From NCBI RefSeq assembly GCF_000182925.2, contig NC_026505.1, positions 4,650,001 through 4,714,000 on the forward strand: a stretch of 64,000 bases of DNA. The letters are read 5' to 3'. Below are positions 1 to 11,229 of this stretch, in pieces (the first letter of the stretch is position 1; each line of letters begins with the position of its first letter). Source of the stretch: Neurospora crassa OR74A. Taxonomy: Eukaryota; Ascomycota; Sordariomycetes; Sordariales; Sordariaceae. Under the pieces are notes generated by a model. It saw only the letters and a program-made list of their open reading frames with translations, was not told where the DNA came from and searched no databases. Made by a program: the position numbers and the translations under genes.

Positions 1-2410
1 AGGATGGCACCCCACTCCTGCCACGGGGATCTTGTCTTCTTCTTCTTGGTGTCCTTTCGCCAGAGGATACCCACCTTGGTGATCTTGATGTCAACGATGC
101 CTGGATGTGCGTCTTGCGGGTTGTTGGCTGTCTGATCAGACATGAATGCGTCTGGCCGTGATCGTGCTGACACTATCTGCAGTACGCCAGTCTTGAAGAA
201 GGTTTTGTGGAGTTCTTTCATGTTGAGCGTCCTGGCCGTCCCTAGATAGCTGTATGGGTCCTCCAGATGCATCACATCCCTCAGCGTGGGCCTTAGGATG
301 TCCAGCTTATTGTCGATGATCAGAGTGTAAGGATCTATCGGTTCCTTGGCGACACGTTTTGCTGGATCGGGAGCGGTATGGGGGAAGATCGACTTCTTTT
401 TCGCCTTGTGAGCAATGATACGCTCCCCATTGATATCCAGATCATCCTCGACATGAATGAACGGCGTATAAGTGATATTGTCGTAGAACACCTCCAGGAT
501 CTCATCAAACACGCCTTCTCCGCGCGTGTTCTTGAGGTAGTCTGCCTTCTGCATCTTGTGCTTATTATTCTTGTTGAACACATCGGTATGCAGGATCAGC
601 AATGAGAAAGCAATGAAGTATGCTTGGTCCGCAGTCGCGTAGATGCCAGGGTTGCACTCATGATAGCGGTTGGCAAACGCTTGTAGGGTGCGGTCGATTT
701 GTTGAGTCTCCTTGGGCAGTTCCGCCTCCATGAGAAGCTTACGGATAGCCATGTCCATCGGATCTTCAAAGAACCTGAAGCTGCGCATGTAGCTTCGGAG
801 AACAGCCTGCGAAAACTGATCTGTACCCTTGGAGACAATTGCAGCGATTACGCTCCGACTGACAACCTCCAACAATCGCTCGAGATATTTTCCCGGTGTA
901 TCATCTTCACGACGTTCTGGTAGAATAATCGAGTCCCTTGGAAGTTGTATCGAGTTGTTCTTTGAATTGCCCGACCCAGGCGTTATGGGAGTCATGGCTC
1001 CTTGTTGGGTCAGCGTAGAGCTAGAGTTCTGACGTAATCGACCGAGGCCGAGAAGATCCCCGAAGCTCTTCCTGCCTGTTGACATGGACGCCCTGGCGGT
1101 TGCCGGAGGAGCAAGGTAATCCTCCGCGGATTCTCTTGGCGAGACTTTACCTAGGGAGCTCAGGGTCGAGGACCTACCTCGCCTATGCAGCTGTGCCCGT
1201 GTAGGTGACGCGCGACCGGAATTCCGTGAGCTTGGTCGAAACAGAGCAGTTGCTGGTGAGCTCGATTTGGAAAACAGAGTCGAAGAACCTGTTGGGGGCG
1301 TTGTAGCACCATGCTGAGTTGACGGCCGAGATGGAGTTGGTGTCAAGTGGGTGGTAGACCGTGACCTTGCCAGCGCGTTTGAACCTTCAGCAACGTGAGA
1401 TGAGGTCGACATATCAGAGTCCTCAGCTAAGTTCTTCTTTTGGAGGTGTGCAATAGGGAACAAAGATTCGGGCTGCTTCGGTTTCCTGCGCGGAAGCCTA
1501 AAGAAGGTTGTTGTGGTGTGAACTGTATGGGTGGTCGTCGTCGTGGTTCCATATACCCTATCGCCCGAGCTGGCATCTGACCTTGATGATTCGGATAATC
1601 GATTGATGGGAAGTGCCAACGTCGTCGTACTTTCATCGCCGTATGCGGGAGGCGCGTGATGCGAGGACACTGGCCGTCTCGGGTCGTCGAAAGTGATTTG
1701 CTTCCCTCCCTGGTCCCCACCAGCTGTTCGCACATTCTTTCGACGCTGATAGGTCCTATCTTCGTTCGTTTCATCCACCTGTTCCATCATGGGGTGTTCA
1801 CCGGATTTGCGACCAAACCGGCTGGAGAATCCCATCCTCGAGGGTCGTCGTTTCGGTACTACGGGTTCGAGGGTGGGCGCGGTGGTGATGATCTCGGGAG
1901 CTACAGTTTAAGAAACAGGGCATGAGTAGCTGCTCTGCGAATACACTAAGTGGCACATGGGGGAAGTCACGTACGACGCGGAAGAGGGGGCGGCTTCTCT
2001 GAGGCAGCTTGGAGCTTTGCCTTTGCCGCTAGCTGAGAGTCGGATGCATTACGAAACCTCAACATGGAAAAGCGCTTGGATTTCGGGGTCTCTGCGGGGA
2101 CGGAGGGGGACAGGGAGTGGTCGACAGGGTCGCCCGTAGGCTGGGGAGCAGTACTTGACATTGTCGGTTCCAGATCAACAGTGGGCATCACTGGCGTCGC
2201 CGGGGTCACCGGGGTCACGGGCGAGGGGGAAACGCTCGATATGGGGACCTCTCCGTCCTCTGGCGTCGTTACGAGAACCGGAAGGTCGGTGGCGGAGCCG
2301 GGTCGCGAATGTGTTCCATTGGCAGGCGGTACGGGAAGACTGTCAAGGATGGTGTGTCGCCGCATGTCAGACTCGCTGCCCGCGTTACCGCGGCGTCGCA
2401 GAAAGGGCAT
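1..2410 (-). CDS. Sec7/PH-domain ARF guanine nucleotide exchange factor (Syt1-like), 3' part outside window
   Basis: Two exons are visible, 2410-1975 and 1900 to beyond base 1. The 74-nt intron has donor GTACGT and acceptor CTGTAG. Together they encode about 778 residues in one open frame. The first 480 or so residues are low-complexity Ser/Pro/Thr-rich and probably disordered. A Sec7 domain follows at about residues 480-635. It carries the catalytic-glutamate motif LPKETQQIDR and the second helix motif FSLLILHTDVFN. A PH domain begins near residue 748 (GILWRKD, then SPWQEWGAIL) and runs off the edge. Sec7 proteins load GTP onto ARF GTPases at Golgi or endosomal membranes. The Sec7-then-PH order with a long disordered N-terminus resembles yeast Syt1 (inference). 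I chose the ATG at 2410 (MPFLRRRG). An in-frame ATG at 2458 is the alternative start. Confidence 0.88.
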
Positions 2411-4796
2411 GGCTATGGGAATCTGCGTCCGTCGCGATCCATCGGGGACTGCATGCATGGAGGGCGGGCCCTGGGGTATCGGTTGCGTTCAGTTGGGGTA
2501 AAACGGCCAGCCCATTAATCCTATTGTTGTGTCAATGATGGCCTATGATGGAGAGAATCAGTCCGGCTTCGCGACGGACCGAAAGGCACCAAGCGTGGTC
2601 GGAGATGCGTAACGGAAGACGACGACGGCGGGCTGCGGACGGGTGGTGGGTGTCGCTAAACGATTATCGTGGAACGCGCTCGGGGGATGATGGAAGGCCG
2701 TGGCGAAAAGGAAGGGCGCAACCGTGAAGTGGTGGTAGAAAGATCGAGCGAGGTATTCCGGATTGAAGGCGCAGGCTTTCGTCTTCGTCTGGGTATGGAT
2801 GCTGACTGGCGACTGGACGTGACAGGATGTTGGGGGGAGATGGTTGTAAGAACGTGAGGAATTACCAAGAGTCTGGGCGAAATTCGGGTCGTGGTGGAAG
2901 CGTCAGCGAATGTAATCAACGATCCCTTTTTTTTTGGGTAGTGAGCGGGGAGAGACACGAATGGGATGAATGGGATGACGGGGAGGGCGGTCGAATGTCG
3001 GTTCGGTTGTCCAGGCCGGGGCCACACCAGGCCACCTTTGAAAGCCAAGCTAGGTCGCAAAGGGCTTCAGGCAGTTGCTCACTTGGTCTTGATCGTCTGG
3101 CCTAGACAGCTGAGGTGTGGTAATTGGTGATTAATGGCCGAATGAATGGAGTGAGATAGCGGCGTTGACGTTGAGCAGGATTAGTTCTGTTGCAGTTTTC
3201 GGTTTCGATGCACTTCGTTCAGTTCGTTCTCGCGGTGCGTTGCAGGAAGGGCAGGTAGGTAGGTGTAAGACGGAGAGGGAGGGAGGTACACGCGTACACA
3301 AGCGAGAGGTTCGGTTGCTAGGTAGGTGAGGTACAAACAAGACTGGCAATCTTAACAGGTAAGGTGGTTGCTGTAGGTAGCTAGGTAGTAGCAGGTACAA
3401 AAGGTATATTGTGCGAAGCAAGAACTCGGAAAGATATGCGTTTGTAGGCAAGGTCCAGGTACATAGAAGGTGACAAGCAGCTAAGGTAAGGTACGGATGT
3501 GCAGAGGTGGTGTCAGACTGAGGTCAAATTGTTTTCTGTTTGGGGAAAAGGGGAGACCGGGACCAGGGCCGGAATTCAAAAACAAGATGGAAGATGGCCG
3601 GCTGATGCGATGGAAGCCCAAGACGATCTGTGAGTGGAAAGGAAGCGCTTAATGGAAGCAGGCTGGAGCCCACTAAGGTATGCAAGTTCCGTCGTTCGGC
3701 TGCAACTTTGACTTCTGGTCACTCGGTGTCGTTTTCTGGCAACTCCTCGTTTCCAAAGCTCAACCAGGCCCCAGGCCAAGTGGATCTCGATAAAGTGGCC
3801 ATGGTGGAGCGGGTCCATCTGGGTCTCGTCAAGAAACCCCCCCACCACGCCCAGCTAGGGTGCCACTTCCATTCTGAGACTGATGAGTCCAGAAATCACA
3901 AAATCCAATTCCAGTCTTCTTTCATGTCCATCGATTACACTGTCATCTGGAGATTGCTTCCTTTTCTTTTTCTCCATCAACCGTGTTTGGCACAGTCAAC
4001 TGAACACAATGTCCGGAATTGGGCATCAAGTAGCAATCCCCTTCCTGATGTCCCCAACTTGGCGAGGAGAGAAAACAAGCCCCAGAGAATGAACATACTA
4101 CATAGTAACTAAGTCATGATGGGTGATGCGCACCGCTGCCAGCTGAATTCCTACAAGTCGACGCGGATGTTGAGGTCGTATTCCACGTCCCAAGGTCGGT
4201 CCAAGATTGACCAGAGTCTGATTGTCCCGGAAAAGCCAGAAGCCAATTTCAATCTTGATCACCCAAATTAAACTCGGTGCTCCAGTGACTCGGGATTGCG
4301 CTGGGCGTGAATGAAATGAGGGGGGTTCATCCGCTCATTGGGCCCTTCTCCCTGCCTAACCTCCCACGTCCTCCTCCACTTTGGACGCTGCCCACACACT
4401 CGCTAACGGGGGCTCCACGCCGTTCGAGGTTGCAGAGCCAAGAATAAATGTCTGCAAATTAGCTTCTCGGCCACGAGGCTTTCCGCCTCGACCTAAACCC
4501 ATTTGATACCGAGTGTGCTCCAGATTGTGCGTGGTCGTGAGGATGAGTGTGTGTTTACTATTTATTGAGCCCCCCAAATAACGCCTCATCGGCCTTTCAG
4601 CTAACCAGCTATGAACCGGACAACTGTCTTTTTTGTTCGCTGAGCACAATGACAATGTTCACTTTGGGGACTGAGTGGTGCATAGGTACGTGCAAGGATA
4701 ACTGTATCGATTTGAAAACCATCTGTAGCCAAGGTATAGAACGCCTAATTATGCCCCCATTCTGAGTGTGTAACACTACCTTATCATCCGACACAC
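2411..4796. other. Intergenic region between the Sec7 gene and ECM14 gene
   Basis: Both flanking genes read leftward, so this stretch is the promoter and leader of the Sec7 gene plus the 3' region of ECM14. It holds short AGGTAGGT/TAGGTAG blocks near 3250-3400 and an interrupted T run near 2930. The open frames present have no recognisable protein character, and I find no tRNA B box. No gene is supported. Confidence 0.6.
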
Positions 4797-6587
4797 TCAC
4801 TTAAGGTCTACCCTGTCCTTATCATGCGAGGTGCGCTCCTTCGCCTTCGAGATACTCTCAATTCCATTGTTTCCCAGCAAAAAGTCACCAAAGTATTTCA
4901 GAGCATTCAACATCTCCTCTCCAGTGGGTATGATCTGCGATCTAGGAAGCAAAAACCCATAGATGCCGGTATCACGGAGTTTGACCTGGTAGCTATACCG
5001 GGAGTACAGTTCATCTGCGTTGCATGTCAGTATATGCTGTTCCGAACATCCCACCACGTGATGGCTAGAAGTGATGGAAAGAAAACTTACGATAGACCCA
5101 ATCAATGGCTGAGCCACCAGTGGCCTCATTCGCGGCATCTTGACGGGTAGTAGTACCCTCACATGCTGAGCTCACCGTATAGAAGTTCCCGCTGGAGAGC
5201 CGGATGGCCTTGGCCAAACCAACGCCAAGTTCCTCGAGATTTTCGCGGTTCGGTGGGTCCTCATCGCATGTGGAGGTGTAAGGGAAAAGGATCTGCTGCG
5301 AGTACGAGTGCAAGTCCAAGAACCCGACAAACTTGACACCGTTCTCAGTCTGGTTTCTTCCCCAGTCAGCCAGGCGGGTAGCCTCGACTGCCTGGAACGG
5401 TTTGTCACCGCCATAACTTTCTGAACACGGGTCGACTTGAAAGTTGGTTTGGCCCGATACAGAGCCAAAAGCCTGGTCGAGATCGAAGCCGTGGCACCAA
5501 GACACCTTGGTTTGCTGTCTTGTTTTGCGCCACAGCCGATCAGTCTTCCACGTGTAATCGTAACCATCTGGATTGACCACGGGAATGAAGATGATATCGA
5601 AGTGCTTGAGAAGCTTCGTGACCATCGACTCCTTTCCATAGGCCGTGATTATTGACCACAACAGGTACGTCACCGTGCTTGTCGATATCCATTCACGGCC
5701 GTGGAGCCCGCCGGTGACGAGGATCGTTTTCCTGGTGCCATTGTTTGCGTTGTCGCCGCTGTGATCTCCAATGCGGAAAGAGTGAATGGGTCTTCCCTCG
5801 TACGAGTCTCCAATGCTCTCCATCTTGGCAATAGATGGAAACATGGTCTCCATGAGAGCCATCCAGCTTGTGATGACCTATTGCATGTTAGCTCATGTGG
5901 TGTTACTCAGATTCCCTTGTCGCAGCTGTCAAAAGTCTCGATGTCCACATATGACATTGAACCACATGCTAGAGGACTAACCGATAAGGGCTGGTAGTCG
6001 TGAAAGAAGATGTTTCCTTTCGTGTATACAGCATCCAGGCTTTCAGCTGCATCTCCGTATTCTGTTGTCTCGCCTTTGGTGGGAAATGTCGCCCGAACGG
6101 CTTCCTCGAGGTCAGGAATCAGAACGCTCCATTGTTTTTGCATTGAAGACGGAATAAGTCTGAGCAATGGGCGTAGCTGACTCTCCTCTAGTCGGATATC
6201 CACAAACTGTGGTGTGGAGGCCCAGACGTCCAGACGCTTTGCTTTGATGGCCTGGGCCAGAACCACCTGATCTGCTGGCTTTATAACATTGAAGCGTACC
6301 ACAACATCATCTCGATATTGGGACAGCGATACGCTGGGTGAGATAGAGTCGCTGTGTTTAGTTGATGGACGCCCGAATATGATCTCAGAAATGCTATCGC
6401 GTAGCCATGTCAGCCCTGGCAAAGCACTCCCGCGCGCGCCTCGATAAAGGTCGTCGCTGTTCGCAGTGTCGATGAGTCCAGCGGGTTGTCCAGCGTGCCG
6501 AAAAGCGGCGGCATCAACGGTTGATGGAGAAAGCACAACACCGATCACCAAAGGTAGAACGGATAGACTCTCCGGAGATGGTCGCAT
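4797..6587 (-). CDS. ecm14: ECM14-type inactive metallocarboxypeptidase (peptidase family M14), secreted
   Basis: Three exons, 6587-5982, 5877-5091 and 5014-4797, give 1611 nt and 536 aa. The start at 6587 (MRPSPESL) is chosen because a hydrophobic signal-peptide-like stretch follows at once. An M14 propeptide-like region (about residues 60-180) precedes the peptidase domain. The zinc-site motif HGREW and the later ligand histidine in DLHSYSQ are present, as is the substrate-site motif NPDGY. At the position of the catalytic glutamate of carboxypeptidase A (usually E-L-R-D-T-G), the sequence reads [14 protein letters not shown], so lysine replaces glutamate. That is the hallmark of ECM14, regarded as an inactive carboxypeptidase linked to cell-wall phenotypes in yeast. 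The intron branch site GCTAAC and donors GTTAGT and GTAAGT support the splicing. Confidence 0.92.
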
Positions 6588-7493
6588 TTTGCCGTTAGGT
6601 GCAAAAGAAAAAAAGCCAACATGCGAGGTTGGACAAGAGAACTGAAGTTGAAAGTGCTTTCTGTTTTGTAAGAAGTGAGTCCCCACGCCACAGCCGGTTT
6701 CGCTCGACGGCACTGTTTGGCGTTTGTTTTATGTACAGGGAGGGCATTGACGCCTCTGGGGCGAATGCTTGGATATTGTTGGAGTGTTCCGTCCTAGCGA
6801 ACTGAGCCCAGGCGTTTCAAGGCAGGTGTCCACAGCCTGCCGGGCGGGTGGGTTTGCAGATGGCCGCCTATCTCCACACCTGGCAGGGCTGACTTGCCAG
6901 CTGTCCTCAGGGGATCCATGAGTCGTCCGAACGAGGTCAAAGAACCAAATGTCGGAATTGACTTCACTGCAGCTTGAATCTGTCTGTTGACATGCCTCAC
7001 GATACGGCAGTGAACCACTAGGGTACTTCAAGATCCGATCCAGACAACCCGATATAATTGAGCTATCTATATAACGGCACCCATGTGTGGCTCCAGCTGT
7101 GTGCCATTCCCGCTGGCTTCCAATCGCATATTCAACATGCCTACTCTACTACGCAGTAGTCTAGGCGCCTAGAGGTAACCAGCGGTGACACTGTGCTGGC
7201 TTACAGAATTCGATTGGCTGTTCACCTTTACGATATTCTGTTTCTAAGCGCGGCTGCGAATGGGAGCTCAAGGAAAGCCATACCTAGACTGCACTTAGTG
7301 CTCCCCGCAGCCTGGGGTCCTAAGCGTGCCTCAAAGCCAAGAGTCTCTATTCACGGTTCCGCTTGGGTTGGCTTCTGAATGCCCGACGTTGAAACCTTTG
7401 ATGTTGAATACTTAACCTTAGGATTGAGTCATTCAACAGTTGTCGATAACTTGTTCTGAATCTTAGTTTCATTGTTACCGTTCAACTGAGAAA
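6588..7493. other. Divergent promoter region between ECM14 and the polyproline protein gene
   Basis: About 0.9 kb lies between the leftward ECM14 gene and the rightward gene starting at 7494, so it must hold both promoters and leaders. I see only short unconvincing open frames and no RNA gene or repeat of note. Confidence 0.55.
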
Positions 7494-8846
7494 ATGGCTT
7501 TCGACGACAGCATCACGGCCTTACTAGAGACGTACTCCAACTGCGCAACCCTCCTGAAAGCCTACAAGCACGATGCCAACGGAGAAGATGGAAACGTCAA
7601 GGTGGACGCGCAGAATAAGCATCTGCGCAAATCCTTAAAAGCCGATCGTGCAATGGTGGAGCGTGCCTATTCTATCAGGTTAGCCGAGTTGGGCAACCGC
7701 TTGAAGAGGGGTGATGGTAGGATATGAGATTCCAATATGGTGGAAGGCGCACGATTGCATTCAAAGTTTATGTGCTGACAGCTGCCTCCAGCCCGTTCCA
7801 TATCTGCGGTAGATGGGATACTCAAGAGACTTAAAGCAGCAATTTCCAGTTTGCTACGTGCCTCAAGCAACAAGCAAACCCCGGCTCTAAATTACGACGC
7901 ACTCAGGTCCCTTTCAAACTCGTCAAGAAACGAGGCCATCAAGACCATTGACAACCTAGCCCGTCGCTTGGGAGGTTCTCGCACGAGCAGGTCGGTGGTG
8001 TCCATGTCATCGAAACCTACACGCGCCTCTTCGCCTTCATCTCGAGCTCGACGGCAACATCCTCCTCTGTCCAAGTCGGCTTCCTCTTTACCGAAAAAAA
8101 GTCACTCCGACAACCCGACTGCAAGCTCAATCTCTGACTCTACCTCTAGCCGACAGAGGAGGAAACCATCGCAGGCTGAGGAGGAAGCGCGAGTGAGCAA
8201 ACAGAAGTCGAGTCCCAAGGACAGTATACCAGCAGAAGTCAGCAACCCAGCCGCAAGCGCCATTTCTTCCTCCGGTCGAAATAAGAAGAAATCACCACAG
8301 AATAATGATCAGACAAGAGCGAGCAAAGAAAGACTTGATTCAAAAATCAAGGAAAGCACTACGGCGTCCGAAATGGGCGATCCCACTGCGAGCTCAGTGT
8401 CTGCCGCTCATCAACACAAGAGAAAGTCCCCACGAGCTGAGGAGGTAATAAAAGTGAGGAAAGAAAGGACGATTCCGAAACAGCAGTCTCAAGGCACCGT
8501 AGCCGGACCACCACCACCGCCGCCGCCGCCTCCTCCTCCTCCTCCTCCACCACCACCACCACCAGGAGAACACGTAGTGCAAATTCGATCACATCCACGG
8601 CACAGCCAGTTTGGGGCGGCGATGCGCAATCGGATGTCCTTCATGTCCTTTGCTTCTGGGAGCACAAGACTTGGAGAGATGTCTGACCGGAAATGGCTGG
8701 CTCAACATACCATACCCGAGGCCAACTCGGATGAATACGACGTTCCTGTCCTCTACCCGTTGAGACCGTATAAAACTGAAATCAAAGAAAAGAAGTTCTT
8801 GGGTCTCTTTGGCCGAAGAAGGCAACGACATCACGATGATGATTGA
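7494..8846 (+). CDS. Uncharacterised Pezizomycotina protein with conserved helical N-terminus and polyproline tract
   Basis: Two exons, 7494-7716 and 7792-8846, give 425 aa. The 75-nt intron has donor GTAGGA, branch GCTGAC and acceptor CCAG. The N-terminal 145 or so residues are predicted helical: TYSNCATLLKAY, then SLKADRAMVERAYSIRLAEL, then YDALRSLSNSSRNEAIKTID. They resemble a domain I associate with many uncharacterised Sordariomycete proteins. The middle is Ser/Lys-rich with loose repeats of the type NPxASSIS...KKSP. A run of about 19 prolines begins near base 8509. The C-terminus has a conserved-looking segment (RNRMSFMSFASGSTRL, YDVPVLYPLRPY) and ends in a basic FGRRRQRHHDDD tail. No catalytic motif, signal peptide or membrane segment is visible. 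The function is unknown. Confidence 0.82.
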
Positions 8847-9178
8847 AAGGGCATGGCTGGCTAGCGCTTGCTTTCCTGGGTGCTTGGGCCGTGGCTCCCT
8901 GCCATTGAACCTGTACTTGCTTGCGTGTCGAGGCGGGAGTACAGTAGAGGTAGGTGGATGTGACCAGATTGGAGGTTGAGGCAAGGACTTGTCCAAAGAT
9001 GAAGTTTCCGCTTCCTATGGAAATGGAAATTTGGACAAGAGTGACACTGGATCTTGTGGGTATGAAGAAGGTACATGGTGGTGATCGTTGTGATTGAGGC
9101 GCGAGCCATTCCGAAGTTACCCTTCCATTACTGTACAATGACCGCCGAGGAAATATCCTCCATGTTTGGCCCTTGTTG

Positions 9179-9213
<35 letters not shown>

Positions 9214-10236
9214 AGGTACATAGGTACCTACACATCAACCGATATTACCATCTTCTACTTCTTTGTTTAGGCATCGCTGTTGTGAATGAGGGCTTGCTCG
9301 TGCTTTCCAGTTGAAAGTTCGCGTCGGGACCGAACAGACCGCAGCTTTGGAGGGAAAGAGCGCCCACCAGAGGCACCGACCTACCTAGCTACCAACCTAC
9401 CTAGAGGTACCTACCTAAGTCAGAGATCGCCACCAGCGCGCAGTTTGGCAGTAACTACTACCTCTCATACTTCCCCACATGCGAGGAAGTCACGGTCTCC
9501 TGGTAGAAAGTCCCCGAGGCAGGCAGGGATCAGACGTCCATGCTTTCCACTCGGTTGTTATGTTTTCCCACACTAAGGAAATCATGGAAAGGCAGTGCGT
9601 GTCGGCATCATGAGACGTGTATCACACTGCGCACATATTGAAGCTCTATGGATAGAATCACAGAAATGCGACCAGTTCTTTCCACAGGTTTGATTCATAT
9701 CTTCAGCGACCTTCAGCTAGGTACATGAGTAGAACACAACTGAGTGGATGGATGACGACCGGCCGTTGCTTCCGATGACTGGACCACTGTCATGGTTCTG
9801 GAACGATCTCATCAAGTCGCTTTCTCACGGTAGCATCCAACGCTCCTTCAACATGCTCTGGATCACGAGGCGGTAGATGCGGAAGTCAACAAGCACACTT
9901 CCTGTAAGGCATGTTTATCCCGCGGAGTGTCTTTCCCTACAAGTATACACTCATTGGTGTCTCCTGCTCACTCATAATTGCCATCTCCAAGGGCACCTCT
10001 TCAATGCAACGAGGGAAAGTGGTTATTTACTATTTTGCCGAGTCGTCAGGCCATTGGGTAGGATACCGAGGGGGTACATAAACTGGGCCTGTCCTCCTTT
10101 TTCTCACGCTCTACTTTTCCTCTTCCGTCTTCCCTCCAAACCAGAACACCATTCTACTTTGGTTCGTCGTTGACATCTGTATTACTCTCACCATTCTCTA
10201 TACTGTTATCATACATATTCTTGTTCAGTCTTCATC
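8847..10236. other. Intergenic region with TGCC repeats and TACCTA blocks
   Basis: About 1.4 kb lies between two rightward genes. It contains the (TGCC)9 array at 9177-9212, an AGGTACATAGGTACCTA block just after it, and further TACCTACCTAG blocks at about 9380-9418. The last 150 bp before 10237 are pyrimidine-rich, as expected for a leader. No gene is supported. Confidence 0.6.
9177..9212. repeat. (TGCC)9 tetranucleotide microsatellite
   Basis: Nine perfect tandem copies of TGCC are followed directly by AGGTACATAGGTACCTA. The array lies in the intergenic space upstream of the secreted-protein gene and is likely length-variable between strains (inference). Confidence 0.95.
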
Positions 10237-11229
10237 ATGGTTGTTCTACGCACCCTGACTGCTCTTGTGGCAACTGCCGCGGTCTCTATGGCCAGCCCAC
10301 TTCACAAGTCCTCGTGGTTTTCGATTCCAGACCCTGTCCCTCTCGCCATGCACTTTGGGGGCAAGGTCACGGTAGTTCCTTATGACATCAATGTGACCCG
10401 TAAGTCATGTCGAAAGCAACATGTTCTTTTGCTGTTGAGTATACGACAATTGACTTCCCGTCTCCCAACAGTCACCAGTCAACCCCCAAGACTGGGCACA
10501 TTTCAGCCTCTGTCCGGATCCTCCTACACTGTGGTCACCGTCCAGCCCTACGACACTCATGTCAACGGCGTGGACTCCAACCTCCTGTGGCTTCAAAGCG
10601 GCCTGAAGCCATCTGCTGTTCCGACAAAATTTGAGACATCTACAGGGTTCTATCGGGTCTATGAACTGCACAATGAAGACAACAAGCCAGTCTTTGCGTG
10701 GAGTCCGTCAAACCTGCAAAGTTTAGAGTACGGCGACGTTCTCACATTCCTCCTCGATAGCAGCAACATCAGCCCGCAGGATGAGCTCGATCTGCAGACA
10801 GCAGCACTGAACCCCGAAAGATTCGGTCTCCGCGACATGACGGAGAACATTCAGCTTGAAGCGGTTGCGGGGACCATCTTCTTTACGCCTTTGGATTCCG
10901 CCAAGAAGCCTTCATCTGCCGAGAAGACTACCTATGCGACACTACCTGCGGCTTCGAACCTGTCTGAAGGTGCGCAGGCACCCTTGTTCGATGACAGAAG
11001 CTCTGAGGCTTCTGCAAGCTTAAAAGAGCCCGAGACCATTGAGGTACCAGTTATTCATGAAGCTCAGGACAGAGCTGCGACTGCAACTCCGACTGAAAAC
11101 CCGCCGACTCCCACTTTCTATCCCATGATCATGGAGACTGGTTGCCCAGATGCGCATTCCTCAGCCTCCCACAATAGGATGCATGCGTTTGGTCTTGTCT
11201 TGGTGGCTGCCATGTTGTTTGCACTTTGA
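10237..11229 (+). CDS. Secreted, probably GPI-anchored protein of unknown function
   Basis: Two exons, 10237-10399 and 10472-11229, give 306 aa. The N-terminus (MVVLRTLTALVATAAVSMAS) is a clear signal peptide with a likely cleavage near residue 19. The C-terminus ends in a hydrophobic stretch (HAFGLVLVAAMLFAL) after a small-residue region (SSASHN), which fits a GPI-attachment signal. The mature part has a compact domain of about 200 residues and then a Ser/Thr/Glu/Pro-rich stalk, so it may sit at the wall or plasma membrane. The 72-nt intron has donor GTAAGT and acceptor CAACAG, and it is a multiple of three with no stop. Retention would therefore add 24 residues without breaking the frame. 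I recognise no enzymatic motif. Confidence 0.82.
   Translation: MVVLRTLTALVATAAVSMASPLHKSSWFSIPDPVPLAMHFGGKVTVVPYDINVTRKSCRKQHVLLLLSIRQLTSRLPTVTSQPPRLGTFQPLSGSSYTVVTVQPYDTHVNGVDSNLLWLQSGLKPSAVPTKFETSTGFYRVYELHNEDNKPVFAWSPSNLQSLEYGDVLTFLLDSSNISPQDELDLQTAALNPERFGLRDMTENIQLEAVAGTIFFTPLDSAKKPSSAEKTTYATLPAASNLSEGAQAPLFDDRSSEASASLKEPETIEVPVIHEAQDRAATATPTENPPTPTFYPMIMETGCPDAHSSASHNRMHAFGLVLVAAMLFAL

Noticed and set aside
8359-8598. Antisense frames with Glu/Ala/Val or Trp/Arg runs opposite the polyproline tract
   Set aside because: They are shadows of the CCN repeat on the coding strand of the 7494-8846 gene.
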